Assembly (NCBI RefSeq): GCF_026013365.1
Contig: NZ_JAPDOE010000002.1
Location: 620,001-684,000 of the forward strand
Origin: Paenibacillus sp. LS1
GTDB taxonomy: Bacteria; Bacillota; Bacilli; Paenibacillales; Paenibacillaceae
DNA length: 64,000 bases
Direction: 5' to 3'
This document shows positions 51,733 to 60,296 of this stretch, piece by piece. The notes beneath the pieces are model-generated. The model made no database searches. It had not been told where the DNA came from and was given only the letters and a program-made list of their open reading frames with translations. Each line of letters starts with the position of its first letter. Position 1 is the first letter of the stretch. The translations under genes were made by a program, and so were the position numbers.

Positions 51733-52140
51733 ATGAACATGAAAAGAGTCATTATTATAGGCACAATGATTGTCACCATGTCCTTCGCCGGAACAGCATG
51801 GGGCCAATCCGCCATCTCCCCCATACCAACAGCTAAATGGTCCATCGTTGATCTGGATACTCGTGAGGGAAACAGTGACGAGCTGCTCAGCGCTCTGAAT
51901 CAGTCTTCAGAAGCGGATCTGTATCAGGAACTGTACAGCGGCAAATCGCTGAGGACAATTACGGAAGAAAACAATGGGAACTTGAATGAGGTCATAGCTA
52001 TACAAGTAAGGCAGCTCAGGGAACAGTTAGATGAGCGACTCGCAAGTGGAAGTATCAGCTCGAAGCAACATGCTGCACAACAAGCTGAATTGGAAGAGTT
52101 GGTCACACAGAGCGTAAATACAGCATATAACTTAGTGTAA
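51733..52140 (+). CDS. Small secreted protein of unknown function
   Basis: A 135-residue protein with a signal peptide (MKRVIIIGTMIVTMSFAGTAWG then QSA, probable cleavage after residue 24-27). The mature 110 residues are mostly helical and acidic: ELLSALNQSSEADLYQELYSG near residue 47, then long helices (EVIAIQVRQLREQLDERL). No family is recognised. The ATG has GAGG nine bases upstream. It stands alone between marR and the FAH gene and has no evident plus-strand terminator. Confidence 0.68.
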   Translation: MNMKRVIIIGTMIVTMSFAGTAWGQSAISPIPTAKWSIVDLDTREGNSDELLSALNQSSEADLYQELYSGKSLRTITEENNGNLNEVIAIQVRQLREQLDERLASGSISSKQHAAQQAELEELVTQSVNTAYNLV

Positions 52141-52201
52141 TTAGCCACGTATCCGTACGATGAAGATATAAACATATATTCAATATCCACGATAGCACAG
52201 C

Positions 52202-52228
52202 AAAAAGGAGCGTATGCACGCCCCTTTC
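52202..52228 (-). terminator. Terminator of the FAH gene
   Basis: On the minus strand AAAGGGGCGTGCATACGCTCCTTTTT forms a compact stem (GGGGCGT with ACGCTCC, some wobble) with a T run. Shown in parts: AAAGGGGCG, then CGCTCCTTT. Confidence 0.65.
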
Positions 52229-52268
52229 TTGTACCCTATTCACCTCAAGCAGGTATGATGTGTAATCC

Positions 52269-52901
52269 TTATTGCGCTGCCCCAATCGTACAGGCACCCA
52301 ATGATTCGCCGTCCCATGCCAGTTCGAGCACATCGCCTGCTTGTGTTGGTCCAACACCTTCAGGTGTTCCTGTAAAAATGACATCGCCCGGCCCCAGGCC
52401 GTAATGGTGACCTACATAATTCACAATATCCTGTAAACTGAAGATCATGTTACGAATGTTACCACGCTGAACTTCCTCACCATTTTTGGTCAATGTAAAG
52501 TCTTTCTCCAGCAATGTTGCCGCACCTGGGAATGCCTGAAATGCAGTAACCGGTGCAGAATTTTTGAACCCTTTGGCCGCTGTCCAAGGGTGACCCTTTT
52601 TCTTAATCACAGTCTGTACATCACGTAACGTAAAATCAATACCAAATGCATATGCATCCACCAGCTCATCTACCGCCACACCTGGCTCATAACTACGGCC
52701 AATTTGCACGACCAGTTCAGCTTCATAGTGAACTTCACCTTGCGTAGCAGGCAATTCAAGGGTTTCACCATTCAGGGATACAACTGCGTGAGAAGGTTTC
52801 ATAAAGATCATCGGCTCATCCGGAACTGCGTTGCCCAATTCTTCCGCGTGAAGTTTATAATTGCGTCCTACACAGTATACATTGCGAATGTTAGTCAACA
52901 T
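52269..52901 (-). CDS. FAH family hydrolase (acylpyruvase-like)
   Basis: A 210-residue fumarylacetoacetate-hydrolase fold protein. The start VYCVGRNYKLHAEELGN, metal site EVHYEAELVVQIG near residue 56 (Glu-x-Glu), the DVQTVIKKKGHPWTAAKGFKNSAPV block near residue 94 and the end GDVIFTGTPEGVGP match the single-domain group that contains acylpyruvases and oxaloacetate decarboxylases. It acts in the cytosol on a small beta-diketo acid. It is 47 bases downstream of the GDPD gene and probably cotranscribed. The precise substrate is not set by sequence. Confidence 0.87.
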   Translation of the reverse strand: MLTNIRNVYCVGRNYKLHAEELGNAVPDEPMIFMKPSHAVVSLNGETLELPATQGEVHYEAELVVQIGRSYEPGVAVDELVDAYAFGIDFTLRDVQTVIKKKGHPWTAAKGFKNSAPVTAFQAFPGAATLLEKDFTLTKNGEEVQRGNIRNMIFSLQDIVNYVGHHYGLGPGDVIFTGTPEGVGPTQAGDVLELAWDGESLGACTIGAAQ

Positions 52902-52948
52902 GGGTATATAACCACCTTTATCGGATTCATTAGTGTATATGGAGTAAA

Positions 52949-53701
52949 TTACGGTCTGAAGAATCGGCTACTCGTCTCCTGAAATGCATGTTCCCATACG
53001 TCAGGTCGGTTTGTACACAACATAAGCTCTGGATCTACTGCCGCCAGTCTCTTCATAATCGTTTTGTCATCCACCGTCCAAGCCATCACACGAATGCCTG
53101 CACTCCGCATCTCGTTCATTAAGGATTTATCTACATTGGTATATCCAATCGAGAGGAATGTGCAATTCATTTGCCGCAGTGCAGTTAACAGATCACCTGG
53201 TCGTGCGTCGATAATAAGCCCCGTCTGGATCTCCGGTGCAAGTTTCTTCACTTCAATCAGAGCAGCAGGTTCAAATGAAGTGATCACCACATCATTCTGC
53301 ATATGTCTTTTTCTCACTTCATATATAACTGCGGCAGGCAGGCCAGGGTACATATCCCCCTGCGTTTTCAGTTCGATGTTCAAACGCACTCTGCCGCACG
53401 AACGATCAAGCAGTTCACTTAGAGCCGGAATCCGTTCACCTTTGTAGGTCTTGTTTTTCCATGCTCCGGCATCCAGCCGTTGCAGATCAGCCCAATCGGT
53501 TTCCCGAACCAGACCCTTGCCATTCGTCGTACGATCCACTGTAAAATCATGAATGATCACGGGCACACCATCACGCGACAACTGCACATCCAGCTCCATC
53601 CACTGAACTTCTGGCCGTTCCATGGCCATCAGGAATGCAGCCATCGTATTCTCTGGTGCAATGGAAGAAAATCCACGGTGCGCTACACAAAGGTTGTTCA
53701 T
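52949..53701 (-). CDS. Glycerophosphodiester phosphodiesterase
   Basis: A 250-residue GDPD-family enzyme that splits glycerophosphodiesters to glycerol 3-phosphate and an alcohol. The family start is VAHRGFSSIAPENTMAAF near residue 6 (His, Arg, Glu), ELDVQLSRDGVPVIIHD near residue 37 (metal and catalytic His), and NIELKTQG near residue 108. No signal peptide, so it is intracellular. A GGAGGGAAT site precedes the ATG. It lies 24 bases beyond the CapA-like gene on the same strand, so the CapA, GDPD and FAH genes may be one transcript. Confidence 0.9.
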   Translation of the reverse strand: MNNLCVAHRGFSSIAPENTMAAFLMAMERPEVQWMELDVQLSRDGVPVIIHDFTVDRTTNGKGLVRETDWADLQRLDAGAWKNKTYKGERIPALSELLDRSCGRVRLNIELKTQGDMYPGLPAAVIYEVRKRHMQNDVVITSFEPAALIEVKKLAPEIQTGLIIDARPGDLLTALRQMNCTFLSIGYTNVDKSLMNEMRSAGIRVMAWTVDDKTIMKRLAAVDPELMLCTNRPDVWEHAFQETSSRFFRP

Positions 53702-53725
53702 TCGATTCCCTCCTCAAAAAGGTTC

Positions 53726-55147
53726 TCAATTTGGCGAAGCGACTCCACTTGCATCATACCGAATGCCTGGAGAAAGCTTTGCCATCTGCTCCAGCAGAAG
53801 TCGGTTCGCCTCATCAATCATCGGAATGGCCTGACCAAGCCCTGCTTCATAAGGGATGACTTTCATACTGCAATTCGCGTCGCTACTACAGCGTGCCTGA
53901 AACACAGCCGTTTTCCACGTTTCTTCGGTTGTTGATCTGGAGAAAATAAAATTCCCCGTACTATATGCAATCCACTTCCCTTTATAGTACTCCAACCCTT
54001 GCAACACATGAGGATGACCACCGATGACCAGATCCGCACCTGCATCTACAAACTCATGAGCCAATCGGGTCTGGTCACTATTCGGAGTACTTACCCGTTC
54101 CTCTCCCCAGTGTGCAACCACAATGACCAGATCTGCCTTCTGACGGGCCTCCTGGATTGCTTTGACTGCTCCTGTGGAATCATAGGCTTCAGCCACACCA
54201 GCCCGATTGCCTTCCGCCTTCCAACTCGTTTCCGGTACCACTCGGGAGAAGCCAAGCAGTGCGATCTTCATGCCTTTGCGTTCCAGGTAAGCTGGTGCAT
54301 AAGCTTCATCTCTGTTCATCCCTGCTCCAGTGTGAGCTATGCCATACTCCTTGAGATAGGTTAACGTATCCACCAAGCCTTCTACGCCCTGATCCAGAAT
54401 ATGATTATTAGCCAAATTCACAGCATCAAAACCCGCAGAGGCCATTGCCGCCAATGCTTTGGGCGATGATTTGTAGACATACGTTTTGTCAGCTGCACTG
54501 GTACCACCCAGGGTTATGGGTGTCTCCAGGTTACCGATGGTAAGATCATCATCCTTGAATAATCTGCCGAGCTTGGCAAAGGGATAGTCATAACCGTTCT
54601 TATCCAGCAGTTCAGCAACTTTACCTGAGAACTGGATATCGCCAACAAAGTTAATCGTGATATCCTTCGCTGAATTGGAAGGTTTCGACGTCCCTGATTC
54701 GGTATCCGCACCTGCATTTCCCTTGGTGCTGGATGGTGTCGAAGTTGCCGCAGGTTTTTTCGTTCCGGAATCCGTCTTCCCGCCACTGGAGTTGCCTGAA
54801 GCGTCAGGGGTCGCTACGCCGGATGTCTTTTCTGCATCCTTTGTTGTCTCTCCATCCGTTGCTTTAGTACCTTCATCCGAAGTCTCATCAGATTCCGTGT
54901 CTGGAGAACTAACTTGATCGCCGCCTTTGGCATCGTCTCCAATGGAAGGCTGATCCTGATCGACTATTTCTTGCTTCACCGGCTGGTCTGCCTGTTGCTG
55001 ACGTGTATTCATGACATAAAAAATGCCCACCAGACCAATTGCAATGATCAATACAATATTAACTGTCCAGATGATTGTGATTGTATTGCGGGTGCGTTTA
55101 CTACCCTTTTTCTTCTTTACACTTCGCTCTGATCTTGGGGGATACAT
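53726..55147 (-). CDS. CapA-family (PGA_cap) metallophosphatase-like membrane protein
   Basis: A 473-residue protein with a basic cytoplasmic start (SVKKKKGSKRTRNT), one membrane helix near residues 24-44, a Ser/Thr/Asp/Gly-rich extracellular linker to about residue 160 and a PGA_cap domain. The domain shows ITINFVGDIQFSG, GNLETPIT, DAVNLANNHILDQG, AHWGEE and GGHPHVLQGLEYYKGKWIAYSTGNFIF, the last given as a region near residue 385. Relatives take part in poly-gamma-glutamate capsule formation or act as wall hydrolases. No capB or capC lies nearby, so a capsule role is not supported here. ATG at 55147 has GAGGAG. Confidence 0.85.
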   Translation of the reverse strand: MYPPRSERSVKKKKGSKRTRNTITIIWTVNIVLIIAIGLVGIFYVMNTRQQQADQPVKQEIVDQDQPSIGDDAKGGDQVSSPDTESDETSDEGTKATDGETTKDAEKTSGVATPDASGNSSGGKTDSGTKKPAATSTPSSTKGNAGADTESGTSKPSNSAKDITINFVGDIQFSGKVAELLDKNGYDYPFAKLGRLFKDDDLTIGNLETPITLGGTSAADKTYVYKSSPKALAAMASAGFDAVNLANNHILDQGVEGLVDTLTYLKEYGIAHTGAGMNRDEAYAPAYLERKGMKIALLGFSRVVPETSWKAEGNRAGVAEAYDSTGAVKAIQEARQKADLVIVVAHWGEERVSTPNSDQTRLAHEFVDAGADLVIGGHPHVLQGLEYYKGKWIAYSTGNFIFSRSTTEETWKTAVFQARCSSDANCSMKVIPYEAGLGQAIPMIDEANRLLLEQMAKLSPGIRYDASGVASPN

Positions 55148-55274
55148 AAGCAACTCCTCTTCTTCTTCACAGCCATACATACCATTATATCAGGCATATT
55201 CTGGATTTCCATCATTCCTTGGAACTGTATCGATTGGAAGGGTATTAACTCGATTAACTTCCAGAGATTCATGT

Positions 55275-55320
55275 AAAAAAAGCCGTCTCTTCTGTAGATA
55301 AATCTACGTTCGAGACAGCT
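55275..55320 (-). terminator. Terminator of the hem operon
   Basis: On the minus strand AGCTGTCTCG and AGACGGCT close a stem with an inner GTAGAT/ATCTAC hairpin, followed by TTTTTTT. It lies 13 bases past hemY. Confidence 0.82.
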
Positions 55321-55332
55321 CTCTTGCTGTGC

Positions 55333-56757
55333 TTAATCTGTCGCTAGTTCTTGTGTAGCCTGGACAGACATTTCCTTCGCTTGTCTGATGCAATCAGGCA
55401 AACCTACACCCTCATAACCAGCACCCGCAATGTACACGCCCGGTAATTTGCTGCCAAGTTCCTCACGAAGAGCGGCAATATGTTGGAGGTGTCCCACCGG
55501 ATACTGTGGCATCGATTTGCGGAGCCGTGTAATCTCCGAGAAGATCGGTACCGCTTCGATGCCCATGGTCTCTCTCAGATCCTTGAGAACCAGATCCGTG
55601 AGCGCTTCATCCGGCAGCTCTACGTTCTGTTCGTCACCGGAGCGACCAACATAACAGCGAAGCAGTACTTTATCATCGGGACTGGTATGCAGCCATTTCG
55701 TCGATGTCCACGTGCAAGCCGTAATATTACGCCCCTCTTTCCGCGGAACAAGGAAACCCGATCCATCGAATACATGCTCGACCTCTTTTTTCTCAAAAGC
55801 AAGCACCACATTGGCTACAGACACATAGTTAATCGCATCCAGTGCCGCTGTGTCCACGTGAGGCTTCAGCAGCTCCGACGCGACATACGTCGGCACAGTA
55901 ACCACTACATCATCCGCCTCAAGTTGTTCACCATTCTCCAGCTCAACATGGTATCTGGTCTCCGCTCCATCAAGTCGTTGCAGTGACTTGACCGCGGTGT
56001 TCAGACGTTGATCCACATCCTGCAGTTCATGAACGAGGGCGTGAACAAGGCTCTGCAGTCCCTGACGAAAGTTCAGAAATGCGCTTCGTTTCGTTCCGGT
56101 ATGCGTCTCAGCCGGTTTGCGGCCAGTCATCATGCCCCGAATCAGGCTGCCGTAATCGCGCTCAACTTCTCCGAACTGCGGGAAAGTAGCCTGGAGGCTC
56201 AATCGCCGCATGTCACCCGCATAGATTCCCGCGAGCAATGGTTCCGTCAAGTTCTCCAGCACTTCTGCTCCAAGACGACGTTCAATCATATAACCGAGCG
56301 ATTCATCCTCTGTTGTACGACGCGGCGGGATGACAAAATCCATCAACGCCCGCAGTTTGCCTGCCGGAGAAACCAAACCACTTCTCAGGAATGGTCTTAG
56401 TTCTGTCGGAATACCCAGAACGAGTCCTGCTGGCATAGGATGAAGCTTGCCACGCTGCATGATATACGTTTTCTTCGATTCCGGATTCTGACTTACCAGT
56501 TCATGATCGATCTCCAATTCTTTGGCCAGATCAATCATTGCTGTTTTGCGGGCCAGGAAAGAATCCGGCCCTTTTTCAATCACAAATCCATCCCGGTGTA
56601 GTGTCTCGATCATGCCTCCCATGGACGAGCTTTTCTCGACCAAAGTAATCACGGGTTCAACGCCCGCTTCCCGGTAATGCTTGCGGATATAAAATGCCGC
56701 GCTGAGGCCGGTGAGGCCACCGCCGACGACAACAACACGGCGTTTCTTGTCACCCAT
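55333..56757 (-). CDS. hemY: Coproporphyrinogen/protoporphyrinogen III oxidase
   Basis: FAD-dependent oxidase of the heme pathway. In Gram-positives this enzyme (CgoX) makes coproporphyrin III. The 474 residues start with the FAD dinucleotide fold VVVVGGGLTGLSAAFYI, then EKSSSMGGMIETLHRDGFVIEKGPDSF, near residues 41-67. The middle holds the substrate part (PTELRPFLRSG) and the C-terminus has the second FAD segment GVYIAGAGYEGVGLPDCI. The start codon shares one base with the hemH stop (TAATG), so translation is coupled. Last gene of hemE-hemH-hemY. Confidence 0.92.
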   Translation of the reverse strand: MGDKKRRVVVVGGGLTGLSAAFYIRKHYREAGVEPVITLVEKSSSMGGMIETLHRDGFVIEKGPDSFLARKTAMIDLAKELEIDHELVSQNPESKKTYIMQRGKLHPMPAGLVLGIPTELRPFLRSGLVSPAGKLRALMDFVIPPRRTTEDESLGYMIERRLGAEVLENLTEPLLAGIYAGDMRRLSLQATFPQFGEVERDYGSLIRGMMTGRKPAETHTGTKRSAFLNFRQGLQSLVHALVHELQDVDQRLNTAVKSLQRLDGAETRYHVELENGEQLEADDVVVTVPTYVASELLKPHVDTAALDAINYVSVANVVLAFEKKEVEHVFDGSGFLVPRKEGRNITACTWTSTKWLHTSPDDKVLLRCYVGRSGDEQNVELPDEALTDLVLKDLRETMGIEAVPIFSEITRLRKSMPQYPVGHLQHIAALREELGSKLPGVYIAGAGYEGVGLPDCIRQAKEMSVQATQELATD

Positions 56758-57707
56758 TACTCATCCGACCCTTTTTGCCATTGGCTTATAATAACGTCGC
56801 TTAATGTCTCCATGTATAGTGGATCGCTATTGAGAGAATCAATACGCATCAGGCGCATGTCGATCTCTTTGGCAATCGCTTTGGCCTCAATATCGAGATC
56901 ATAGAGCACTTCCAGATGATCCGAGACGAACCCGATTGGTGCCACAAGTACATCCTCTACCTGTTCACGAGAAAGTTCCTGTAACGTATCCAGAATATCC
57001 GGTCCAAGCCACGGTTCAGCTGTTCGTCCAGCACTTTGCCAAGTAAATTGCCAATTGGTAATCCCTACACGTGAGGCAATCACTTCCGAAGTCTCCAGCA
57101 ATTGTTGCGGGTATGGATCACCCATCTCCACAATACGTGCTGGCAAACTGTGGGCACTGAACAACACCTTCACATCTCCGCGTTTTGCTCCTGCTTCCTC
57201 GAACGCATCCAACTTGGCACTGACACGCGTAGACAAAGCCTGAATTAACTTCGGATGCAGATGATAGCTTTCAATAAAGGACATATGAACGCCCAGCTCT
57301 TCTGCTTTTTCACGCGCACGTTTGATATAACTACCTACACTCATCGTTGAGAAATGAGGCGCAAGTACAATACCAATGGCTGTCTGAATTCCATCCTTCG
57401 CCATCTGTTCCACGCCATCCTCAATAAATGGATAGGCATGCTTCAGTCCTTGATAACAACGGAATTCCACATCAGTGCCACGCTCATCGCGGTTTAACGT
57501 CTCCTGCAGAGCCTTGACCTGATTGTCCGTGTTCTCCCGAAGCGGGAATACACCACCAACAATGGCTTCATAACGATCCGTCAGTTCCTTTAATTGCTCA
57601 GGTTCAGGCGGCCGTCCTCTGCGGATATGTGTGTAATACGCTTCAACACTCTCCATATTTTCTGGTGTGCCATATGACATCACCAGTACACCTATCGTAT
57701 TAGTCAT
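56757..57707 (-). CDS. hemH: Ferrochelatase (coproporphyrin type)
   Basis: Inserts ferrous iron into the porphyrin; in this lineage the substrate is coproporphyrin III (CpfC). The 316 residues contain GVLVMSYGTPENMES at the start, the YQGLKHAYPFIED part, LFSAHSLPARI near residue 187 with the conserved His, and VAPIGFVSDHLEVLYDLDIEAKA near residue 264 with the conserved Glu. Soluble, about the usual length. The ATG lies inside the hemE end (8-base overlap) and its stop overlaps hemY. Confidence 0.93.
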   Translation of the reverse strand: MTNTIGVLVMSYGTPENMESVEAYYTHIRRGRPPEPEQLKELTDRYEAIVGGVFPLRENTDNQVKALQETLNRDERGTDVEFRCYQGLKHAYPFIEDGVEQMAKDGIQTAIGIVLAPHFSTMSVGSYIKRAREKAEELGVHMSFIESYHLHPKLIQALSTRVSAKLDAFEEAGAKRGDVKVLFSAHSLPARIVEMGDPYPQQLLETSEVIASRVGITNWQFTWQSAGRTAEPWLGPDILDTLQELSREQVEDVLVAPIGFVSDHLEVLYDLDIEAKAIAKEIDMRLMRIDSLNSDPLYMETLSDVIISQWQKGSDE

Positions 57708-58764
57708 TCGTTACCGTCACCCCAGTCTTCAATGCTTCGGCAGAATATTCATGAATATAAGCCGTTAGTTCTCTAAGCTTATCAAGAGATGCTTCAGGAA
57801 ATAGTCCGTGTCCCAGGTTAAAAATGTACCCCGGCTCCTTGATTCCTTCGTCAATGATCACTTTGGCTTGCTCCTTGATCAGTTCCATCGGTGCAGTCAG
57901 CAGATAAGGGTCCAAGTTACCCTGCACGGCGAATTTGCCGCCAAGTCGCTCACGACCTTCCGAAATCGAGACTCTCCAGTCCAATCCAATCACATCGGCT
58001 TGCAGATTATGCAGCGCTGGCAACAATTCGCCTGATGCGACACCAGGGAAATAGATCTTCGGTACATTCAAATCCGATAATTCGGTAAAGATACGAGTAA
58101 TCGTAGGCAACACATATGTTCTGAAGTCTTTGGGAGAAAGTGCTCCAACCCAGCTGTCAAACAACTGGAATGCCTTACCGCCATTCGCAATATGCGCACG
58201 GACATATGTAATAACCATATCACCAAGCTTCTGCATCAGCTTATGCCACACCTCAGGCTCGCTGTACATCATCGTTTTGGTGCGGATATACCCTTTCGAA
58301 GGTCGGCCTTCGATCAGATAACTTGCAATGGTGAAAGGTGCGCCCGCAAATGTAATGAGAGGCACATCAAGCTCCTTATCCAGAATTCGAATGGTCTCGA
58401 GAATATGTGACAGATCTCCTTCTACGTCAATAGGACGCAAACGATCCACATCTGCAGCGGATCGAATCGGATTATCGATGACCGGTCCAATGTTTTTTAC
58501 AATGTCAAAATCAATGCCCAGTGAGGCAACCGGATTCATAATATCGGAATATAAAATAGCCGCATCTACACCAAGTTTACGTACCGGCATAAGTGTAACT
58601 TCAGCCGCCAGCTCGGGTTGTCGGCAAATCTCTAACAAGGAGTACTTTTCTTTAATTTTGCGATATTCAGGATCGTAACGTCCAGCCTGACGCATGTACC
58701 ATACCGGAACACGGTCTACCTGTTGTTTGAAACTTGCCCGAATCAGTCGATCATTATAGCTCAT
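57700..58764 (-). CDS. hemE: Uroporphyrinogen decarboxylase
   Basis: Removes four carboxyl groups from uroporphyrinogen III to make coproporphyrinogen III. The 354 residues have VPVWYMRQAGRYDPEYR near residue 20 (active-site Arg pair), ILYSDIMNPVASLGIDFD near residue 70 (catalytic Asp), TFAGAPFTIASYLIEG near 134 and QLFDSWVGALSP near 195. ATG at 58764 has TTGGAGG eight bases before it; five extra in-frame codons to 58779 contain the site. First gene of the hem operon, with a clear promoter upstream. Confidence 0.94.
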   Translation of the reverse strand: MSYNDRLIRASFKQQVDRVPVWYMRQAGRYDPEYRKIKEKYSLLEICRQPELAAEVTLMPVRKLGVDAAILYSDIMNPVASLGIDFDIVKNIGPVIDNPIRSAADVDRLRPIDVEGDLSHILETIRILDKELDVPLITFAGAPFTIASYLIEGRPSKGYIRTKTMMYSEPEVWHKLMQKLGDMVITYVRAHIANGGKAFQLFDSWVGALSPKDFRTYVLPTITRIFTELSDLNVPKIYFPGVASGELLPALHNLQADVIGLDWRVSISEGRERLGGKFAVQGNLDPYLLTAPMELIKEQAKVIIDEGIKEPGYIFNLGHGLFPEASLDKLRELTAYIHEYSAEALKTGVTVTND

Positions 58765-58802
58765 ATAAGAAGCCTCCAATAGTTTTTGGACTCATAATTA
58801 CC

Positions 58803-58831
58803 ATTATGCCCTTTTTAAACTGCCGTAACAA
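58803..58831 (-). promoter_or_regulatory. Promoter of the hemEHY operon
   Basis: TTGTTA (58826-58831), 17-base spacer, CATAAT (58803-58808) on the minus strand. The expected start is about 30 bases before the hemE ATG. Confidence 0.6.
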
Positions 58832-58968
58832 CCACATGCAGATGCGTTCTACGTGACAATACTATGACATTCCTTACACCCATCCCCCATATGCCAATTA
58901 TGTTATAATGAAAGAATCGTTTTTTTTAGAGAATTACAGAAATATCTTTGAAAGGAAGTGAAAGCACT

Positions 58969-60180
58969 TTGAAAACATGGAAAGTAAACCTCATTGTGCT
59001 TTGGTTCGGACAATTTTTGGTCAATTCGGGCATGACCATGATTACCCCATTTTTGTCCCTTTATCTCGCAAGAGATCTTGGCGTTGTTGGCGAACATGAA
59101 ATTGGCATCTGGGCCGGATTTATATTTGCAGCCAATTTCCTCACCTCATTTCTGTTCCAACCGCTCTGGGGCAAGTTATCGGACAAGTATGGTCGAAAGG
59201 TTATGCTGCTGCGTTCAGGATTCGGGATGGCCATCGTCATTGCCCTTATGGGTCTGGCACAGAACCCTTGGCAGCTTCTCTTATTGCGTTTGCTTAACGG
59301 TACCATCTCCGGTTTCAACCCTGCAGCTGTTGCGCTGATATCGGGTACCACACCGAAGGACCGCATGGGTTTCGCCATGGGAATCAGTCAGTCCGGGCAG
59401 GTTGCCGGCACAATCCTGGGTCCGCTCATCGGTGGCTTGCTAGCTGATGCGGTAGGCTTCCGCCCCATTTTCTACATTACAGGTGGACTGATCTTCGTCG
59501 CTTCCATGCTCGCCATGTTCCTGGTGAGAGAGAAATTCGACCGTCAAGAAGCAGCCAAACTGCCGGCACAATCCGTATTGTCCGGTCTGAAAGAATTGAA
59601 TAAGTCACCTCAACTGCCTGCACTGTTTGCTGTGACGTTTCTGTTACAGTTTGCGATGATTAGCCCCATGTCACTCTTGCCGCTGTATGTGCAGAAATTG
59701 CATGCTTCGGATGTAAATGTGGCCTTCTGGGCAGGTATGGTCGGTGCAGTTACAGGACTATCCAATATGGCCATGTCTCCGATTCTCGGGAAGCTGAGTG
59801 ACCGGATCGGCCCTCACAAGGTGCTTACGTTCTCACTCATAGGAACAGGACTCATGCTTATCCCGCAGGCATTTGTTCAGACCGTGTGGCAGCTCATTCT
59901 TGTTCGTTTCATGATGGGTGTGTTCATGGGTGGCCTGCTTCCAAGCGTCAACGCCCTGATCCGTTCCTATACATCAGATAGCATGATTAGCCGGGCATTC
60001 AGTTTTAATACGAGCACCCTGGCGCTAGGCAACATGCTTGGAGCGATTATTGGTGGCTTTATGGCAGGATTCATCGGGATTGAAGGTCTGTTTATCGTCT
60101 CTGGTGGACTGCTGCTGCTTAATATGGTTTGGGTCAGATTCAAATTGTATAACAAACCTGCTTCAATCCGGGAATCCTGA
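58969..60180 (+). CDS. MFS multidrug exporter (Bmr/TetA-like)
   Basis: A 403-residue proton-linked exporter with twelve predicted helices. The loop between helices 2 and 3 has the GKLSDKYGRKVMLLR motif A near residue 65, and its counterpart in the second half is GKLSDRIGPHKVL near residue 280. Motif C in helix 5 appears as GISQSGQVAGTILGPLIGG near residue 137, the mark of the drug:H+ antiporters. The start is TTG at 58969, with AAAGGAAG upstream; another TTG at 58948 overlaps the site. It diverges from hemE and ends at a bidirectional terminator. Substrate unknown. Confidence 0.87.
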   Translation: MKTWKVNLIVLWFGQFLVNSGMTMITPFLSLYLARDLGVVGEHEIGIWAGFIFAANFLTSFLFQPLWGKLSDKYGRKVMLLRSGFGMAIVIALMGLAQNPWQLLLLRLLNGTISGFNPAAVALISGTTPKDRMGFAMGISQSGQVAGTILGPLIGGLLADAVGFRPIFYITGGLIFVASMLAMFLVREKFDRQEAAKLPAQSVLSGLKELNKSPQLPALFAVTFLLQFAMISPMSLLPLYVQKLHASDVNVAFWAGMVGAVTGLSNMAMSPILGKLSDRIGPHKVLTFSLIGTGLMLIPQAFVQTVWQLILVRFMMGVFMGGLLPSVNALIRSYTSDSMISRAFSFNTSTLALGNMLGAIIGGFMAGFIGIEGLFIVSGGLLLLNMVWVRFKLYNKPASIRES

Positions 60181-60224
60181 TTCCTTATCCATTATTTAAC
60201 TAGTGCATCTCACCGCTCCATCTG

Positions 60225-60268
60225 AAAAAGCCGCTTCCAGCGCCAAATTGGCCTGAAAGCGGCTTTTG
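60225..60268. terminator. Bidirectional terminator
   Basis: AAAAGCCGCTT (60226-60236) pairs with AAGCGGCTTTT (60257-60267), with inner CAG/CTG and GCCA/TGGC pairs. It ends both the MFS gene and the P450 gene. Confidence 0.9.
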
Positions 60269-60296
60269 TCATTCATATGTTATTTCATTCACTTAT

